A stretch of 64,000 nucleotides of DNA from CAZCVI01 sp964502145 (lineage in GTDB: Bacteria > Acidobacteriota > Aminicenantia > UBA2199). Positions 44,015 through 53,255 of this stretch are shown piece by piece. Below the pieces are notes generated by a model. That model was not told where the DNA came from, made no database searches, and saw only the letters and a program-made list of their open reading frames with translations. The stretch lies in assembly GCA_964502145.1 (NCBI GenBank), contig CAZCVI010000010.1:71134-135133 (forward strand), read 5' to 3'. Made by a program: the position numbers and the translations under genes. Positions within the stretch are counted from its first letter, which is position 1. Each line of letters opens with the position of its first letter.

Positions 44015-45217
44015 TTATTTTATTTTTTTCAATGTATCCAAGGCTTTTTGCGCCATTTTAGTTTGGAACTCGGCCAGTTCAACAGTGGAGTGTTTGGTTT
44101 TTAGGAATTGGGAGGTCTCTTGGAATATTTCTTGTTCGGTGGTTTTAAGTAAGGGGAGGAAGCCTGTTTTTTCCTGGTTGAGCAGTTTGGTGGCGGCCAT
44201 ATAATTTCCTTTATTGCCTTCATGGGAGGGTCTGATTATTTTTTTTATCCGCAGTGATTCAATGGCAATAGGGGCATCCTTGCCCTCGCAGAGTGGAGCG
44301 GGTGATGTTTTGGATTCCACCCAGAGGGGAACGGCAATAGAGGTGACAGGTTCACCCAGAAGTACCCAGAAAGTAGCCATGGAATCTTTAGCACCGGGTA
44401 TTTTGCCATTGATGATTACGGTTGCGGCTGTGGAGGGACGATTGATGCAATCATTGGTGTAAAGCCACAGGGTGGGAGTGCCGGGGGTGTTTTCCAGTTC
44501 AGCGAGAGTGGGATGTTTAAGTAACGGGTGACCGAAATTTCTGGCAATGTTTTGGAAAATATAGTCATGGGTGATCTTTTGGCCGTTTAATTCTGCGAAT
44601 AAAGCGGTGGCTTGTTCGAAGCGTAGGTATCCGGCGCCTTTTCCCTCTTTTCCGCTACGGGAGAAGTTGGTATTGACCATGAATTTTTTCTCAGTATCCA
44701 GGGTATCGTATTTTTTATAGGTCCAATTGGATACTTCGAAGATCACGGCATGTCCTTCTGAATCAATGACACCAAAATTGGCGAGACTACCCATGGTTTC
44801 ACCCTGGTTTTTCTTGATAAATTGTTCGAAATCATCGACAGTACGGCAGGTTCTGAGTGCTTCGGCCATGATTAGTCCTTCGAGGTCCTGCATATCGGTC
44901 TTATTGTTGAGGAGGTTGTAAGCGACGGAATTCATGATTCCGAAACCTTCAGAATTGAGGCCAGAATAGACAAAACGACCGGAAGTTTCCTCGTTATTGA
45001 TCAAGCCGAGGTAACTATAAGGCTCGGCTTGAACATAGATAACTTTATTGGACAGGTAATCGGTATCCCTGTTTTTCCAGAGCATGGGGACACCCTGAGC
45101 GGAAGCAGCAGGGCTAATAATAGCAGTGGTACATCCCTCGCGTTTGGGAGTGGCGGTTAAAAGAAGGGAGAACAGGGTGGATAAGACGATAAATAATACT
45201 ACATTATATTTTTTCAT
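44015..45217 (-). CDS. Secreted Ntn hydrolase (linear amide C-N hydrolase/C45-like)
   Basis: This 400-residue protein has an N-terminal signal (VVLFIVLSTLFSLLLTA) followed by GCTTAIISPAASAQG. The Cys at about residue 29 is the expected N-terminal nucleophile after autoprocessing or signal removal. LWKNRDTDY and MNSVAYNLL fit the acyl-CoA:6-aminopenicillanate acyltransferase/choloylglycine hydrolase fold, as does NTNFSRSG further on. Substrate is probably a linear amide or peptide; nothing in the sequence defines it. A GGAG site precedes the ATG. Confidence 0.82.
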   Translation of the reverse strand: MKKYNVVLFIVLSTLFSLLLTATPKREGCTTAIISPAASAQGVPMLWKNRDTDYLSNKVIYVQAEPYSYLGLINNEETSGRFVYSGLNSEGFGIMNSVAYNLLNNKTDMQDLEGLIMAEALRTCRTVDDFEQFIKKNQGETMGSLANFGVIDSEGHAVIFEVSNWTYKKYDTLDTEKKFMVNTNFSRSGKEGKGAGYLRFEQATALFAELNGQKITHDYIFQNIARNFGHPLLKHPTLAELENTPGTPTLWLYTNDCINRPSTAATVIINGKIPGAKDSMATFWVLLGEPVTSIAVPLWVESKTSPAPLCEGKDAPIAIESLRIKKIIRPSHEGNKGNYMAATKLLNQEKTGFLPLLKTTEQEIFQETSQFLKTKHSTVELAEFQTKMAQKALDTLKKIK

Positions 45218-45299
45218 GGTTTACTCCTGAAATTAAGATCATGGATAGGATGATATCACAATCTGGATTAAAAGAGAAGTAAAGGAAGGATTTTCCCCT

Positions 45300-45453
45300 A
45301 AGCTACCGTGGCACACTGGACTATCTGGACATACTGGACTTACTGGACAAGCTTGAAAAATCAAAGGTTTTGTGAAGTCCAGAATGTCCAGTATGTCCAG
45401 ATAGTCCAGATAGTCCAGTTTTTTCTCAAACTTGGCAGTGGATTTAGGTACTG
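45300..45453. mobile_element. Second MITE-like element with 9-nt-period hairpin
   Basis: The body is nearly identical to the element at 36.4 kb. The left arm (45317-45350) is the same run of TGGAC units. The right arm (45377-45418) has one extra 9-nt unit. The right terminus CTTGGCAGTGGATTTAGGTA (to 45450) matches the family. The left terminus is degraded. The arms pair over about 30 bp. The element lies directly upstream of the EamA promoter. Confidence 0.75.
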
Positions 45454-45455
45454 AA

Positions 45456-45490
45456 AAACCCTTGTAAAAACAAGGGTTTGATAGTATAAT
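45456..45490 (+). promoter_or_regulatory. Promoter of the EamA gene with overlapping palindrome
   Basis: The -35-like TTGTAA (45462-45467), a 17-nt spacer and a perfect -10 TATAAT (45485-45490) are present. A perfect inverted repeat AAACCCTTG/CAAGGGTTT (45456-45479) covers the -35 box and could be an operator. The leader is about 45 nt and no clear ribosome site is seen. Confidence 0.7.
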
Positions 45491-45539
45491 ATGAATTACT
45501 GTCAACACTTCTTGGAATAATAATTGGAATAATAAAATA

Positions 45540-46463
45540 ATGAAAAACATTCAATTACGCACGAATTTACTGTTGTTATTGGCAGCGATCATCTGGGGCT
45601 TCGCTTTTGTGGCGCAACGGATGGGCATGGATTTTATCGGTCCTTATACGTTTAATGCAATTCGTTTTGGGTTGGGGGGCCTCTCGCTTTTCGCGTTGGT
45701 ATGGTATGAGCAAAGACAGCGGAAAAAGAATAAACTTGAAGTGACACGGATTAAAAGCTGGCAGAAAAGTTATGGTGGTGTGTTGCTGGGAGTGGTTTTG
45801 TTTGCTGGTGCGTCGTTACAACAGATAGGTCTTGTGCATACAACGGCAGGCAAAGCGGGGTTTATCACGGGATTATACGTGGTGTTTGTAGCGCTTCTGG
45901 GGTTATTCTGGAAACAAAAATTAAAAGCCACGTTATGGTGGGGGGTGATTTTGGCCACGGTGGGGTTGTATTTCTTAAGTGTAACAGCGGATTTTAAGAT
46001 TGCCTTTGGTGATGTGATCATGTTAGGGGGGGCGGTATGCTGGGCGGTTCATGTGCAGTTAACGGGGTATCTTTCACCACGAATCAGCGCGGTTCACTTG
46101 GCGCAACAGCAGCTTTTTGTCTGTTCGTTGCTCAGTTTTAGCGCGGCTTTTATATTTGAAAAAATGACGATGAGTGGTATTATGAGTGCGATTTATCCGT
46201 TGTGTTATGGCGGCTTTCTTTCAGCGGGCATTGCGTACACGATACAGATTTATGTACAAAAAACAGCGAATCCAACCTATGCGGCTATTATTCTGAGCTT
46301 AGAAGCGGTCTTTGCGGCGATAGGTGGGTGGATAGTATTACATGAAACGCTCTCTTTACGAGCATTGATTGGTTGTTGCTTGATGATGGCCGGAATGTTA
46401 GCGGCGCAACTGAATTCCTTTAATCCGAAAAAAATATTCAGCCGTGTTGAAAACCAGCGTTGA
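45540..46463 (+). CDS. EamA/DMT-family transporter
   Basis: This 307-residue inner-membrane protein has about ten TM helices in two EamA repeats. The start, TNLLLLLAAIIWGFAFVAQR, is typical of the family, as is the second repeat's AIILSLEAVFAAIGGWIVLHE. The family exports amino acids and other small metabolites; the substrate cannot be inferred. It has its own promoter and is one of the few plus-strand genes. Confidence 0.93.
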   Translation: MKNIQLRTNLLLLLAAIIWGFAFVAQRMGMDFIGPYTFNAIRFGLGGLSLFALVWYEQRQRKKNKLEVTRIKSWQKSYGGVLLGVVLFAGASLQQIGLVHTTAGKAGFITGLYVVFVALLGLFWKQKLKATLWWGVILATVGLYFLSVTADFKIAFGDVIMLGGAVCWAVHVQLTGYLSPRISAVHLAQQQLFVCSLLSFSAAFIFEKMTMSGIMSAIYPLCYGGFLSAGIAYTIQIYVQKTANPTYAAIILSLEAVFAAIGGWIVLHETLSLRALIGCCLMMAGMLAAQLNSFNPKKIFSRVENQR

Positions 46464-46484
46464 ATGGGTTGTTTATTTAAGAAC

Positions 46485-46722
46485 TTACGATAGTTTAAAA
46501 ATCTTCCCGAAATCAAAGGTGAAACAGCAGTTACCGATATCGAAAGATATTCCTTCCCTTTGAAACTCACCGGCCCGGTGATACTCTTTTTCATTATCTC
46601 GCAACGTATATACTTCGGCAGTGGAGTTTACAGGGTCAACGATGCAGTAATATTTTACGCCTGCGTTTTGATACAATATGCCATGAATAGACGAATTTGT
46701 CAAGATGTTCGGTTCTAGTTTG
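46485..46722 (-). pseudogene. Uma2-family endonuclease remnant, truncated and frameshifted
   Basis: The 3' part reads LYQNAGVKYYCIVDP, then TAEVYTLRDNEKEYHRAGEF and a final FDFGKIF, which is the C-terminal third of Uma2 (DUF820). Just upstream, in another frame, TRTEHLDKFV continues the expected preceding helix. The N-terminal two-thirds with most of the PD-(D/E)XK core is missing. The gene is therefore a decayed fragment. Confidence 0.7.
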
Positions 46723-46752
46723 TTAAAATTGTTTTTTGTTTAGAATGGGGAA

Positions 46753-46834
46753 TGGACGATATGGACGATATGGACGATATGGACGGTGTGGACGATGAAA
46801 TCCAGAAACCTTTTTTTTGGAAAAGGTTTCTGGA
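46753..46834. repeat. 9-nt-period TGGAC repeat plus 14-bp hairpin
   Basis: Five units (three identical TGGACGATA, then TGGACGGTG and TGGACGATG) at 46753-46797 are followed by a perfect 14-bp inverted repeat. Its arms are TCCAGAAACCTTTT (46801-46814) and AAAAGGTTTCTGGA (46821-46834). It lies downstream of the Xaa-Pro aminopeptidase gene. Confidence 0.8.
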
Positions 46835-46866
46835 CATTGTGGCGGGTGCTGGAGCACCATTTTTTG

Positions 46867-48336
46867 CTATTTGTTAAAGTGGCTTTGTTGTTTCATTAAT
46901 TTTTCGATTTCGGCCACTGTTTTGGGCGTGCTGGCGGATAAGACGTTATAGCCAGTTTCGGTCACCACGACATCATCTTCAATCCTGACGCTAATATCCT
47001 TATATTTAAGGGCAATGGGTCTGACTTTTGCAACAAAGGCGGCGATCTCTTCTTTGGGGATTGATGGGGGTGCGAGAGAGGGGATTTTATCCAGGATGTC
47101 GACATTAATATAGATTCCCGGTTCAACAGTGAAGACCATTCCTGGTTCGAGGATGCGACCTTTAGGACTCCTGAATTCGGAACCCTCTACATCATGAATA
47201 TCGATTCCCAACGAGTGGCTTATTCCAGTGGAAAAAATCCAGACCATGGTTTGCCACTGGCTCTGTTTATCGGTAATCAATCCGAGATTAAACAGGCCAT
47301 CTTTTAATTCGTCAATGGCATAGTTCATCACTTCCCTGAGACCCACCCCGGGTTTTATATTTTTTATGGCTTTTTCCTGGGCTTTTAATACGATATTATA
47401 GATGTCTTTTTGGTTTTGGCTGAATGTGCCACTGACAGGGAACGTGCGGGAAATGTCGGCGGCATAATAGCCGTATTCAGCACTGATGTCAATGAGCAAC
47501 AGATCTTCTTTTTGCATTTGCCGGTTGTTGCTATTATAATGGATCACGGCGCTATTGGGGCCTGAAGCGACAATAAACATACAACCGGACCTGGGCGAGG
47601 CATTTTTGCCAAAGACGTAATTGAGAATAGCGGTGACTTCATACTCGTACATGCCGGGAACCAATGCTTTCATCGCTTCTTGTTGAGCGGCACTGGTAAT
47701 ATCCACTGCCTTTTGCAGGAGTTTTAATTCATCGGCACTCTTGATCTGTCTCATTTCTCCCAGGAGGGGCCGGGGGTCTAACAATGGGATGGATTCAAAA
47801 CCAGCATGATGTTTGATCTTGTCGGTAATTTTTTGAAGCAATTCGTCTTGGCTAAAGTTGCAGTAAATTTTTTCCTTGAACATTAACAGAGTCCGTAGCT
47901 TGGTGTCGAACTCTGTCACCGGATAGGCTTCATTGGCACCGTAGACTGTTTTGGCTTCGTCTACACCATCGTGTTTTCCGGTCCACATTTCACGCATGGG
48001 ACTATTGGGAACGACAAACAGGATGAACTTTCCTGGCTCATCGGTTTTATCGTCTTTTTTTCCGGGGATCAGAACTAGAATGGCCCCAGGTTCTTCAAAT
48101 CCGGTTAAATAGTAAAAATTGCTGTCCTGTCTGAACTCATATTCGATATCGTTATTGCGGATCACGTGTTCAGCGCCTTTTAATATGGCAATACCACCGT
48201 CCATTTTGTCCATAAAGACTTGTCTACGTTGGGCGAAGACGCCCTTTTTCATCATGTCGACTTCAATGGTCGTGAGGGCGGACAGGTTTACGGTTAACAA
48301 CAGAAAAACAACGCAGAGAGCAAAATTTCTTTTCAT
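46867..48336 (-). CDS. Xaa-Pro aminopeptidase (M24) with signal peptide
   Basis: This 489-residue protein has a signal peptide (FALCVVFLLLTVNLSALT). The N-terminal domain includes YLTGFEEPGAILVL. The C-terminal pita-bread domain carries the metal ligands: DISAEYGYYAADISRTFPV (two Asp), HSLGIDIHD (His), FTVEPGIYI (Glu) and SVRIEDDVVVTETG (Glu). It removes N-terminal residues before proline, here outside the cytoplasm. The ATG at 48336 has an AAGGAG site; the longer frame would overlap the barrel gene. It is the last gene of the exopolysaccharide operon by position, although a direct role there is not obvious. The stop is TAG. Confidence 0.93.
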   Translation of the reverse strand: MKRNFALCVVFLLLTVNLSALTTIEVDMMKKGVFAQRRQVFMDKMDGGIAILKGAEHVIRNNDIEYEFRQDSNFYYLTGFEEPGAILVLIPGKKDDKTDEPGKFILFVVPNSPMREMWTGKHDGVDEAKTVYGANEAYPVTEFDTKLRTLLMFKEKIYCNFSQDELLQKITDKIKHHAGFESIPLLDPRPLLGEMRQIKSADELKLLQKAVDITSAAQQEAMKALVPGMYEYEVTAILNYVFGKNASPRSGCMFIVASGPNSAVIHYNSNNRQMQKEDLLLIDISAEYGYYAADISRTFPVSGTFSQNQKDIYNIVLKAQEKAIKNIKPGVGLREVMNYAIDELKDGLFNLGLITDKQSQWQTMVWIFSTGISHSLGIDIHDVEGSEFRSPKGRILEPGMVFTVEPGIYINVDILDKIPSLAPPSIPKEEIAAFVAKVRPIALKYKDISVRIEDDVVVTETGYNVLSASTPKTVAEIEKLMKQQSHFNK

Positions 48337-48358
48337 ATCACAATCTCCTTTGTTTAAT

Positions 48359-49246
48359 TTACAGTTCCCAGAACAAGCCGGCAAAAACACCGAGTTTGTC
48401 ATAGACCTCTTTTAATTTCACATAATCGAGTTCTACCCAGAAGCCGAGGTTCTTAGTTACCCATTGGCGATGAATAGCAGAAAGATTGATGGCACTTTGC
48501 CTGATTTCTTCGGGGGTGTTGATATAAAGGGCAAGGTAAGCCAAACTGCCTTTGGAAAAGGTGAAATAAGTCCAACATTTTTTTTCAGCACCATAACCGA
48601 TACTGCCAAGATGAGTCCATGATCTAACATTACCGGGATTACTGCGGTTGCGAAATAAACGGTACTCCATGACCCATTTGGGTAAATGCAAGGTGAGGCC
48701 TGAAGACAAAACAAGGTCTTGACCAACCTGATGATATTTAATTGAGGCGATACCAAGAGTCCATACGAGGCTCTTGTTCTTCAACCACTTAAAATTCAAA
48801 TCGAGATCGTACCTGAACTTTGGCATATAATCGGCCACTGTTCCCATGGCAACAGCAGCATAGGTGTAAAACCACGGGGTCCAATCCCGTGCAGAACCAA
48901 TAATCCCAATGTAATCGTTTTTTCCCTCCCGATACACGGTACCAAAATGGGCGAAATAGTTGAACGTGGCACTGGGGAAACCATAATAATGAAGATACAT
49001 GCTTTTCCATGGTTTGCCATATTCGGCTTTTGGGAACAAGAATTCCCACATGTACAGGAATTCAAACCGATGCTTGACGCGCTTGGGCACTTTTGGGGCT
49101 GGTTCTATTTTTACGTCTTGTTTTACTTCCTGTTTTACTTCTTGTTTTTTGGGTTCTGGCTGTTCTTGGGCACGAATGACCCCGGAAGCGACCCCGAAAA
49201 ACAGGGAGAGAATTAAAATGCTTGACACTCTATTTTTTTGATTCAT
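48359..49246 (-). CDS. YaiO-like outer-membrane beta-barrel protein
   Basis: This 295-residue protein has a signal peptide (ILILSLFFGVASGVIRAQ). A Lys/Glu/Val repeat linker (KKQEVKQEVKQDVK) precedes the barrel part, which has alternating aromatic strands such as YLHYYGFPSATFNYFAHFG and ends in FWEL. The pattern resembles the YaiO family. Its position after the epimerase gene suggests it is the outer-membrane component for export of the polymer. The family match is moderate; the barrel character is strong. Confidence 0.75.
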   Translation of the reverse strand: MNQKNRVSSILILSLFFGVASGVIRAQEQPEPKKQEVKQEVKQDVKIEPAPKVPKRVKHRFEFLYMWEFLFPKAEYGKPWKSMYLHYYGFPSATFNYFAHFGTVYREGKNDYIGIIGSARDWTPWFYTYAAVAMGTVADYMPKFRYDLDLNFKWLKNKSLVWTLGIASIKYHQVGQDLVLSSGLTLHLPKWVMEYRLFRNRSNPGNVRSWTHLGSIGYGAEKKCWTYFTFSKGSLAYLALYINTPEEIRQSAINLSAIHRQWVTKNLGFWVELDYVKLKEVYDKLGVFAGLFWEL

Positions 49247-49274
49247 ACTGGTTCTCTTTTTTTTTCGTTTGTGT

Positions 49275-50480
49275 TTATGTGAACTCTTCAATTCCACTGC
49301 TATCCAAGATTTGCGAAGCGGATTGGGGATAATCGCGGATGAAGGTTTTCAAACTGGTATTGTCAAACCAAGCGGCAATACGATCTGACGCTTTGCCATC
49401 ACCAAAAGGATTGCCTTTGGCGGCAATGGATTTGTACAACGCTTTATCATTATGGAGGTTCATGAAGAGATCAATGATCCGCTGTTCTGGGATTCCCGGT
49501 CCCACTACAAAACCAATGCCACTATCAACAATCTCAGGTCGTTCAGTAGACTCACGTAATACGATCACAGGCTTTCCAAAAGTGGGGGATTCCTCCTGAA
49601 TACCACCGGAATCGGTCATCATCAGGAAACTCTTCTTCATAAAATAAACAGAGGATTCATACGACACGGGCTCAATCATAACAAAATTGTTGGTGCGATC
49701 CTTGGTTTCTTCTAAGATCAGACGGCGGACCTCTGGGTTCTTGTGCAACACCCAGGTAAAAATGATGTGTGGGAACGTTTTGGCCAGATATTTGACGGCG
49801 CGGCAAATGTTGATCATGGGTTGACCGATGTTTTCGCGGCGATGAACGGTTAATAGCACGGTTTGCGCACCTTGCTGCAAACGGTCCACAGGATAATGGA
49901 AGGGGGCCAGTTCTTTGAAGACATTTTCTTCTTGCACCATTTTTTCGGCCATGTGCAGGGCATCGACAACAGTATTACCGGCCACGAGGATACGGTCACG
50001 GGGCACGGCTTCAGCGAGTAAATTGGCGCGGGCTTGAACGGTGGGACAAAGATGGATGTCAGCAAGACGGCCCACGAGTAAACGCAACATCTCCTCGGGA
50101 TAAGGGGAAAACTTTTGATAGGTTCTTAACCCGGCTTCAAGGTGAACAACGGGAATCTTTCTGAGAAACGCGACAAAAGCGGTCTGATACACGGTCATGG
50201 TGTCACCCTGAACAATAACCATGTCGGGCTTTTCTTTTTCCATGACACCACCCATGGTGTCGATAATATTCATGGAGAGTTTCTCCAGGTTGGGCACATT
50301 GCCCATACAATTAAGATGGTAATGAGCGTCTACTTTAAAGAACTGCAATACCTGGTTGAGTAACAAATCATGCTGCCCGGAAGATACGATGCGCACGTCG
50401 TGGGTTTCACGCAGCTTAAAAATCAGGGGTACGAGTTTAATGGCTTCGGGTCGTGTGCCGAGACTGATCATTATTTTCAT
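49275..50480 (-). CDS. wecB: UDP-N-acetylglucosamine 2-epimerase
   Basis: This 401-residue protein interconverts UDP-GlcNAc and UDP-ManNAc. It shows the family pattern SLGTRPEAIKLVPLIF at the start, VQGDTMTVYQTAF, VHLEAGLRTY, TVHRRENIG and DSGGIQEESPTFGKPVIVLR. The length is normal. It overlaps the upstream lipoprotein gene by 4 nt (ATGA) and has a GGAGG site. In this locus it suggests that the polymer contains ManNAc or a derivative. Confidence 0.95.
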   Translation of the reverse strand: MKIMISLGTRPEAIKLVPLIFKLRETHDVRIVSSGQHDLLLNQVLQFFKVDAHYHLNCMGNVPNLEKLSMNIIDTMGGVMEKEKPDMVIVQGDTMTVYQTAFVAFLRKIPVVHLEAGLRTYQKFSPYPEEMLRLLVGRLADIHLCPTVQARANLLAEAVPRDRILVAGNTVVDALHMAEKMVQEENVFKELAPFHYPVDRLQQGAQTVLLTVHRRENIGQPMINICRAVKYLAKTFPHIIFTWVLHKNPEVRRLILEETKDRTNNFVMIEPVSYESSVYFMKKSFLMMTDSGGIQEESPTFGKPVIVLRESTERPEIVDSGIGFVVGPGIPEQRIIDLFMNLHNDKALYKSIAAKGNPFGDGKASDRIAAWFDNTSLKTFIRDYPQSASQILDSSGIEEFT

Positions 50481-51418
50481 TTAAATATAACCTCCTTGGT
50501 CCATTCATATATAATGCGTTGTTCAACGGGGAGTGCTTCGAGGATGTTCTGGTGACTCTGGTGGAACTGGTTCCAGATGGCAATTTTTCTGTTTTTATCG
50601 GTGATGATCCCGAATAAGATAGGAAATAACTGGGCATAGGAATCGGGATAAAATATGTTCCATGATGAAATAGGAATATTGTTCCCATCAATGAGCCAGT
50701 AATAGTTGCCAAGACTGGGATTATAAAAGAGCGATTCAATCGCATGAAGCAACGTGGCATGGAGTTTTTTGTAATAGTCGCGGCTTTCCCAGCCGAGTCG
50801 TTCGCCCAGGGTAACAAAGGCGTCGATACCAGCGAGAGCCTCGCAATTGTCCATCAAGTATTTACCAGTCGTGTTGGGCAGAGCGATAGTTAACCCATCG
50901 GCTTGTTGCAAATAGGGAATCAGATAAACGATATCTTCTAGTTTTTGGCGGTTTTGTTCGGGAAATAAAGAATCGTTGGCCACCGCGCTGTATTTTTCCA
51001 CCAGCATGATAAACGTAGCAGCGTAACTGTCCACTGAATCCATGGATGCTAATGACACTTCGCGACCATCGGCCAATACCTCGTAATCATAAATACTGCC
51101 GGTAGTGCCGTACAAGTCGGGATAGTTTAAATGGCTGAGGTACCAATCCATGTACTTTTTTACCAAACTAAGATTGTTGGTAGATGGGGTACGCAACAGG
51201 TCCAATGCCATCAGGTTGACATGGTAGGGTATAACCAAGTTCAGTTGGGGGTTGTGTGGCATGTATTTGCCTAAGATTTCGAGGGCCGGATGGCCGGTAG
51301 GGAGTTCCTCTGGGGGTAGCTCGCTATTGTTCATTCTGAGTGGGGCGCAAGACAGGCTACACAAGCACCACAAATTAATGAGAAGCATAAGGAATATATA
51401 AAATTTTGTCATTGGCAT
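50477..51418 (-). CDS. Lipoprotein with helical (alpha/alpha-barrel-like) domain, copy 2
   Basis: This 313-residue protein has a lipoprotein signal (CLCSLSC). The body is helical, with YHVNLMALDLLR, SVDSYAATFIMLVEKYS and NIFYPDSYAQLFPILFG. It is a clear paralogue of the protein at 55106-56128, which shares NLMAL, AATFI and FYPDSYAQLFPLLF. The pattern recalls six-hairpin glycosidases, although no family can be named and no catalytic residues can be assigned with confidence. It overlaps the deacetylase gene by 44 nt. The context suggests trimming or binding of the polymer in the periplasm. Confidence 0.8.
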   Translation of the reverse strand: MPMTKFYIFLMLLINLWCLCSLSCAPLRMNNSELPPEELPTGHPALEILGKYMPHNPQLNLVIPYHVNLMALDLLRTPSTNNLSLVKKYMDWYLSHLNYPDLYGTTGSIYDYEVLADGREVSLASMDSVDSYAATFIMLVEKYSAVANDSLFPEQNRQKLEDIVYLIPYLQQADGLTIALPNTTGKYLMDNCEALAGIDAFVTLGERLGWESRDYYKKLHATLLHAIESLFYNPSLGNYYWLIDGNNIPISSWNIFYPDSYAQLFPILFGIITDKNRKIAIWNQFHQSHQNILEALPVEQRIIYEWTKEVIFK

Positions 51419-53222
51419 TTTCTGTTATCCGAAGAATATAATAGTCTTTTTCGCGTTCGATAATCACGCCGGGGAGGGTACCGAGTGTATATTGGTCCAC
51501 GGGTAGCGCGACCACGATACCATTTAATCCGGCGGGGTTACTGAGCCATAATTGCAGGTTTTTCTTTTGACGGTGAAAGCGGTATTGGGTTTGTAAAAAA
51601 TGGTGCAGGTATTTGGCAAAAAAACTCATGGGTTGAACGAGCAGTTTGCCCGCTTGGCACTCTTTATCCACATTACCAATAAATTGTTTGACGGTTTCTG
51701 GAAAATGAGGGGCAATGTCATACGAATGGGAGTAAATCAGACGGATGCTACGGTTCTCTATCACAAATTTTAACAACCCGTTTAACCAGTCATGAATCTG
51801 TTCGGGAGTGACATCACCCTGGTCCATCTCATAAAACGAGGCGGTATCGTGGTAAGAGGAGGCAGGAAAAGCGATTACATTGGAACTGACCATCTTATTA
51901 TTAAAAAAAGTGCGATTGGGTGAGGAACCGGAATCACCGGTATAATAATAAGCGATAATACCGTTTCGTTCGAGAATTTGGGTAGTAATGGGTTGGGGAT
52001 GCACGCCATTGGGAGCAGAGTATTCAATGATAGGGTAGCCAGAAATAGATTCGAGACACTTACTATTGCGCTGGATATTAAATTCAATTTCTTTTTCACC
52101 GAATCGACCGCTCATGATGTTAGTGTAGAACCAATCGTGCCCCCAACCACCATGGGAACCAAGAGTGCCATAAGACAACACGGATTGCAATATCTCTCGA
52201 CCTTTCCCACAGGCATCAAATCCAGTTAAATCACCGGGATGGACGTTAAAAGGACCGGCAGTGTTGTGAATGGAGTATTTAATATTCTGGGTAAAAAAGC
52301 CGTTTTGTTTCATATATTCCAATCCGGCCCAGTCCAGGTTCCAGTCGATATGCCAGTTGATCACCAGACCCCCTTTTCCCTGGGGGGTATTCATCAGGTG
52401 GGGAATTTTGGCTACTTTAAAAAGAAAGGTCCGCATAAGGCTCCGTAGGAGAAAATCGTCGGAATTTGCTTTTAAATGGCCTAAAGGCAGATTTACATAC
52501 AGGAGATTCCCGTTCAATATCTTTTTTAAGATGATCGCTGGATAGGTTTCGCCGTTATTCGTAACGCCGTAGGCATAGACATTTTTTTTATCTATTTCCA
52601 GTTCGACTTTTACCCTGGCCATGGGAAAGATCAATTGACCATAAGAGTACCCGGTGATAATTAATTTATCGTCGATTTTCCCAGGAGTGATTTGGAAAAA
52701 GGCAGCACTCTGTGCATTTTTAAAGCGGAGGTGTCCATTGGTGTAGGCTTGGTTTGAATCAAGCATCTGATTGTAACTGACATAATTGAGACCGAGCATA
52801 TCGGCAAAAATGCCCCGGTTGAGGAATTGATTTTTGAGATTCTGCGAACCGGAATCGAAGATAACGGCGAGATTTCCACCCTGTTTGAGGTATTCCTTGC
52901 ACCAAAACTTAAAATCCGAGGGCAGGGACCGCGAAATACCATCGGGCATGATGATGACTGGGAAATTCTGGACGATTTCCCCGGGGTCCTCGGAAAGAAG
53001 AAAGTCAGGTGACACCGATTTATAGGGGACACCTTCCTCTTCCAACACGCTCTGGTAAGCGTTTAATATATGACCGAAGGGTCCTGAAAGCCTGGGGTTG
53101 TGAAGAATCAGGATTTTTATGTCTCCTTTATCCATGGAATCAATGGGCAGAAGGCTGACCAAATATAAAATGGCGAACAGGAAAATAAGGAGAATAAAAA
53201 TGGGTTTCAGTTTTTTTTTCAA
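51375..53222 (-). CDS. Polysaccharide-deacetylase-like protein, copy 2
   Basis: This 615-residue protein has an N-terminal TM anchor (FILLIFLFAILYLVSLLPI). A GATase-like alpha/beta domain follows (ILILHNPRLSGPFGHIL to about residue 280). The C-terminal domain has NWHIDW near residue 300, SHGGWGHDW near 385, IEYSAPNGVHPQP, YYYTGDSGSSPNR and LIYSHSYD. Ordered Asp/His motifs of this kind suggest a metal-dependent deacetylase. It is the same length as its neighbour copy 1 and clearly paralogous. The start is TTG at 53222, supported by a GAGG site. It probably acts on the polymer in the periplasm. Confidence 0.82.
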   Translation of the reverse strand: MKKKLKPIFILLIFLFAILYLVSLLPIDSMDKGDIKILILHNPRLSGPFGHILNAYQSVLEEEGVPYKSVSPDFLLSEDPGEIVQNFPVIIMPDGISRSLPSDFKFWCKEYLKQGGNLAVIFDSGSQNLKNQFLNRGIFADMLGLNYVSYNQMLDSNQAYTNGHLRFKNAQSAAFFQITPGKIDDKLIITGYSYGQLIFPMARVKVELEIDKKNVYAYGVTNNGETYPAIILKKILNGNLLYVNLPLGHLKANSDDFLLRSLMRTFLFKVAKIPHLMNTPQGKGGLVINWHIDWNLDWAGLEYMKQNGFFTQNIKYSIHNTAGPFNVHPGDLTGFDACGKGREILQSVLSYGTLGSHGGWGHDWFYTNIMSGRFGEKEIEFNIQRNSKCLESISGYPIIEYSAPNGVHPQPITTQILERNGIIAYYYTGDSGSSPNRTFFNNKMVSSNVIAFPASSYHDTASFYEMDQGDVTPEQIHDWLNGLLKFVIENRSIRLIYSHSYDIAPHFPETVKQFIGNVDKECQAGKLLVQPMSFFAKYLHHFLQTQYRFHRQKKNLQLWLSNPAGLNGIVVALPVDQYTLGTLPGVIIEREKDYYILRITENANDKILYIPYASH

Positions 53223-53255
53223 GACAAATCCTCAAGTGGAAGCCGAGCACGCAGG

